Source: CAYUCJ01 sp049282265 (GTDB lineage Bacteria > Desulfobacterota > DSM-4660 > Desulfatiglandales > Desulfatiglandaceae). Taken from it: 5,149 nt of DNA. The notes under the pieces were generated by a model, which was given only the letters and a program-made list of their open reading frames with translations, did no database searches and was not told where the DNA came from. Below, piece after piece: positions 4,955-5,149 of this stretch (positions are counted from its first letter, which is position 1; every line of letters starts with the position of its first letter). Both the position numbers and the translations under genes were made by a program. The stretch is taken from the NCBI GenBank assembly GCA_049282265.1, contig JBAPTR010000261.1, positions 1-5,149 on the forward strand. Direction: 5' to 3'.

Positions 4955-4961
4955 CCTCCTT
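4955..4961 (-). promoter_or_regulatory. Perfect Shine-Dalgarno sequence without a start codon
   Basis: AAGGAGG followed by AG lies on the minus strand after the stop of the partial gene at 4978. No ATG, GTG or TTG occurs 5-13 bases downstream; only CTG appears, 12 bases away, opening a 19-codon frame. It may be a relic of a lost start or simple chance. Confidence 0.3.
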
Positions 4962-4977
4962 GCAATACCATCTTCCC

Positions 4978-5149
4978 TTAATCTCTTTTCCGTGCTGGAT
5001 CAAGTACGCGAAAGACAATGACATTTTCAAAAGTACCAAATCGGCGGCATACATTATACCGTTCCCCGCCCGGCGGGAGAAAAGTATGGCCCGGTTTTTC
5101 CATAAATCCGATTTTTTTAGCTTGAATCTGGTACTCTTCTTGCTCTGCT
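4978..5149 (-). CDS. C-terminal part of a gene running off the window, unknown product
   Basis: The last 56 codons are visible, ending with TAA at 4980-4978; the frame is open to the window edge. Recognisable stretches are EEYQIQAKKIGFMEKPGH, LPPGGERYNVCRRFG and FENVIVFRVLDPARKRD. The last of these reads as an alternating beta strand with a basic tail. An internal Met (codon 16 of the visible part) lacks a good ribosome site, so the true start is probably beyond 5149. No family is recognised. The gap to the 81-residue gene is 119 bases with no terminator, so they could share a transcript. Confidence 0.6.
   Translation of the reverse strand, partial: AEQEEYQIQAKKIGFMEKPGHTFLPPGGERYNVCRRFGTFENVIVFRVLDPARKRD

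Noticed and set aside
1..5149. CRISPR array, tRNA or rRNA gene
   Set aside because: No regularly spaced direct repeats, no tRNA cloverleaf and no rRNA-like sequence were seen on either strand.

Overview
The window looks like an accessory or intergenic-rich stretch from a Gram-negative bacterium with periplasmic c-type cytochromes and an outer membrane. The di-haem cytochrome-rhodanese fusion, the VapBC pair and the IHF-like gene would fit an anaerobic Desulfobacterota-type (former Deltaproteobacteria) host, but that placement is inference from gene content only; no taxonomic marker is present.

Left part (1-2430), minus strand: two exported proteins. Upstream is an outer-membrane beta-barrel protein of the 'transporter / Phenol_MetA_deg-like' type (1553-2290, probable TTG start). 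Downstream is a periplasmic protein with two haem-c domains fused to a rhodanese domain (250-1347). They lie in the same direction, about 205 bp apart, with a weak terminator-like hairpin between them and a candidate promoter in front of the first. They may share a role at the cell envelope, but nothing in the sequence fixes a substrate.

Middle part (2431-3133): no intact gene. It holds a probable decayed minus-strand coding remnant (2513-2815, with a further open stretch upstream) and a cluster of short perfect inverted repeats (2892-3040). A good sigma70-type promoter (3071-3100) then drives the plus-strand vapBC toxin-antitoxin operon (3134-3765), whose two genes overlap by 16 bp.

Right part (3777-5149), all minus strand. 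Convergent with vapC is an IHF-alpha/HU-type DNA-binding protein gene broken by one extra base in an A6 run (3777-4065). Directly upstream of it is a small conserved-looking gene broken by an in-frame TAA and lacking a standard start codon (4098-4271). Next comes a strong rho-independent terminator (4294-4329). It closes a compact chain of three very small genes (40, 54 and 81 codons; 4329-4858): the first product is secreted and the other two carry short cysteine motifs. The window ends in the C-terminal 56 codons of another minus-strand gene (4978-5149).

The most notable points are these: two neighbouring lesions that hide an otherwise well-conserved IHF gene and its partner; the small-protein operon, which is tightly packed but not recognisable; and the variant rhodanese active loop in the cytochrome fusion.
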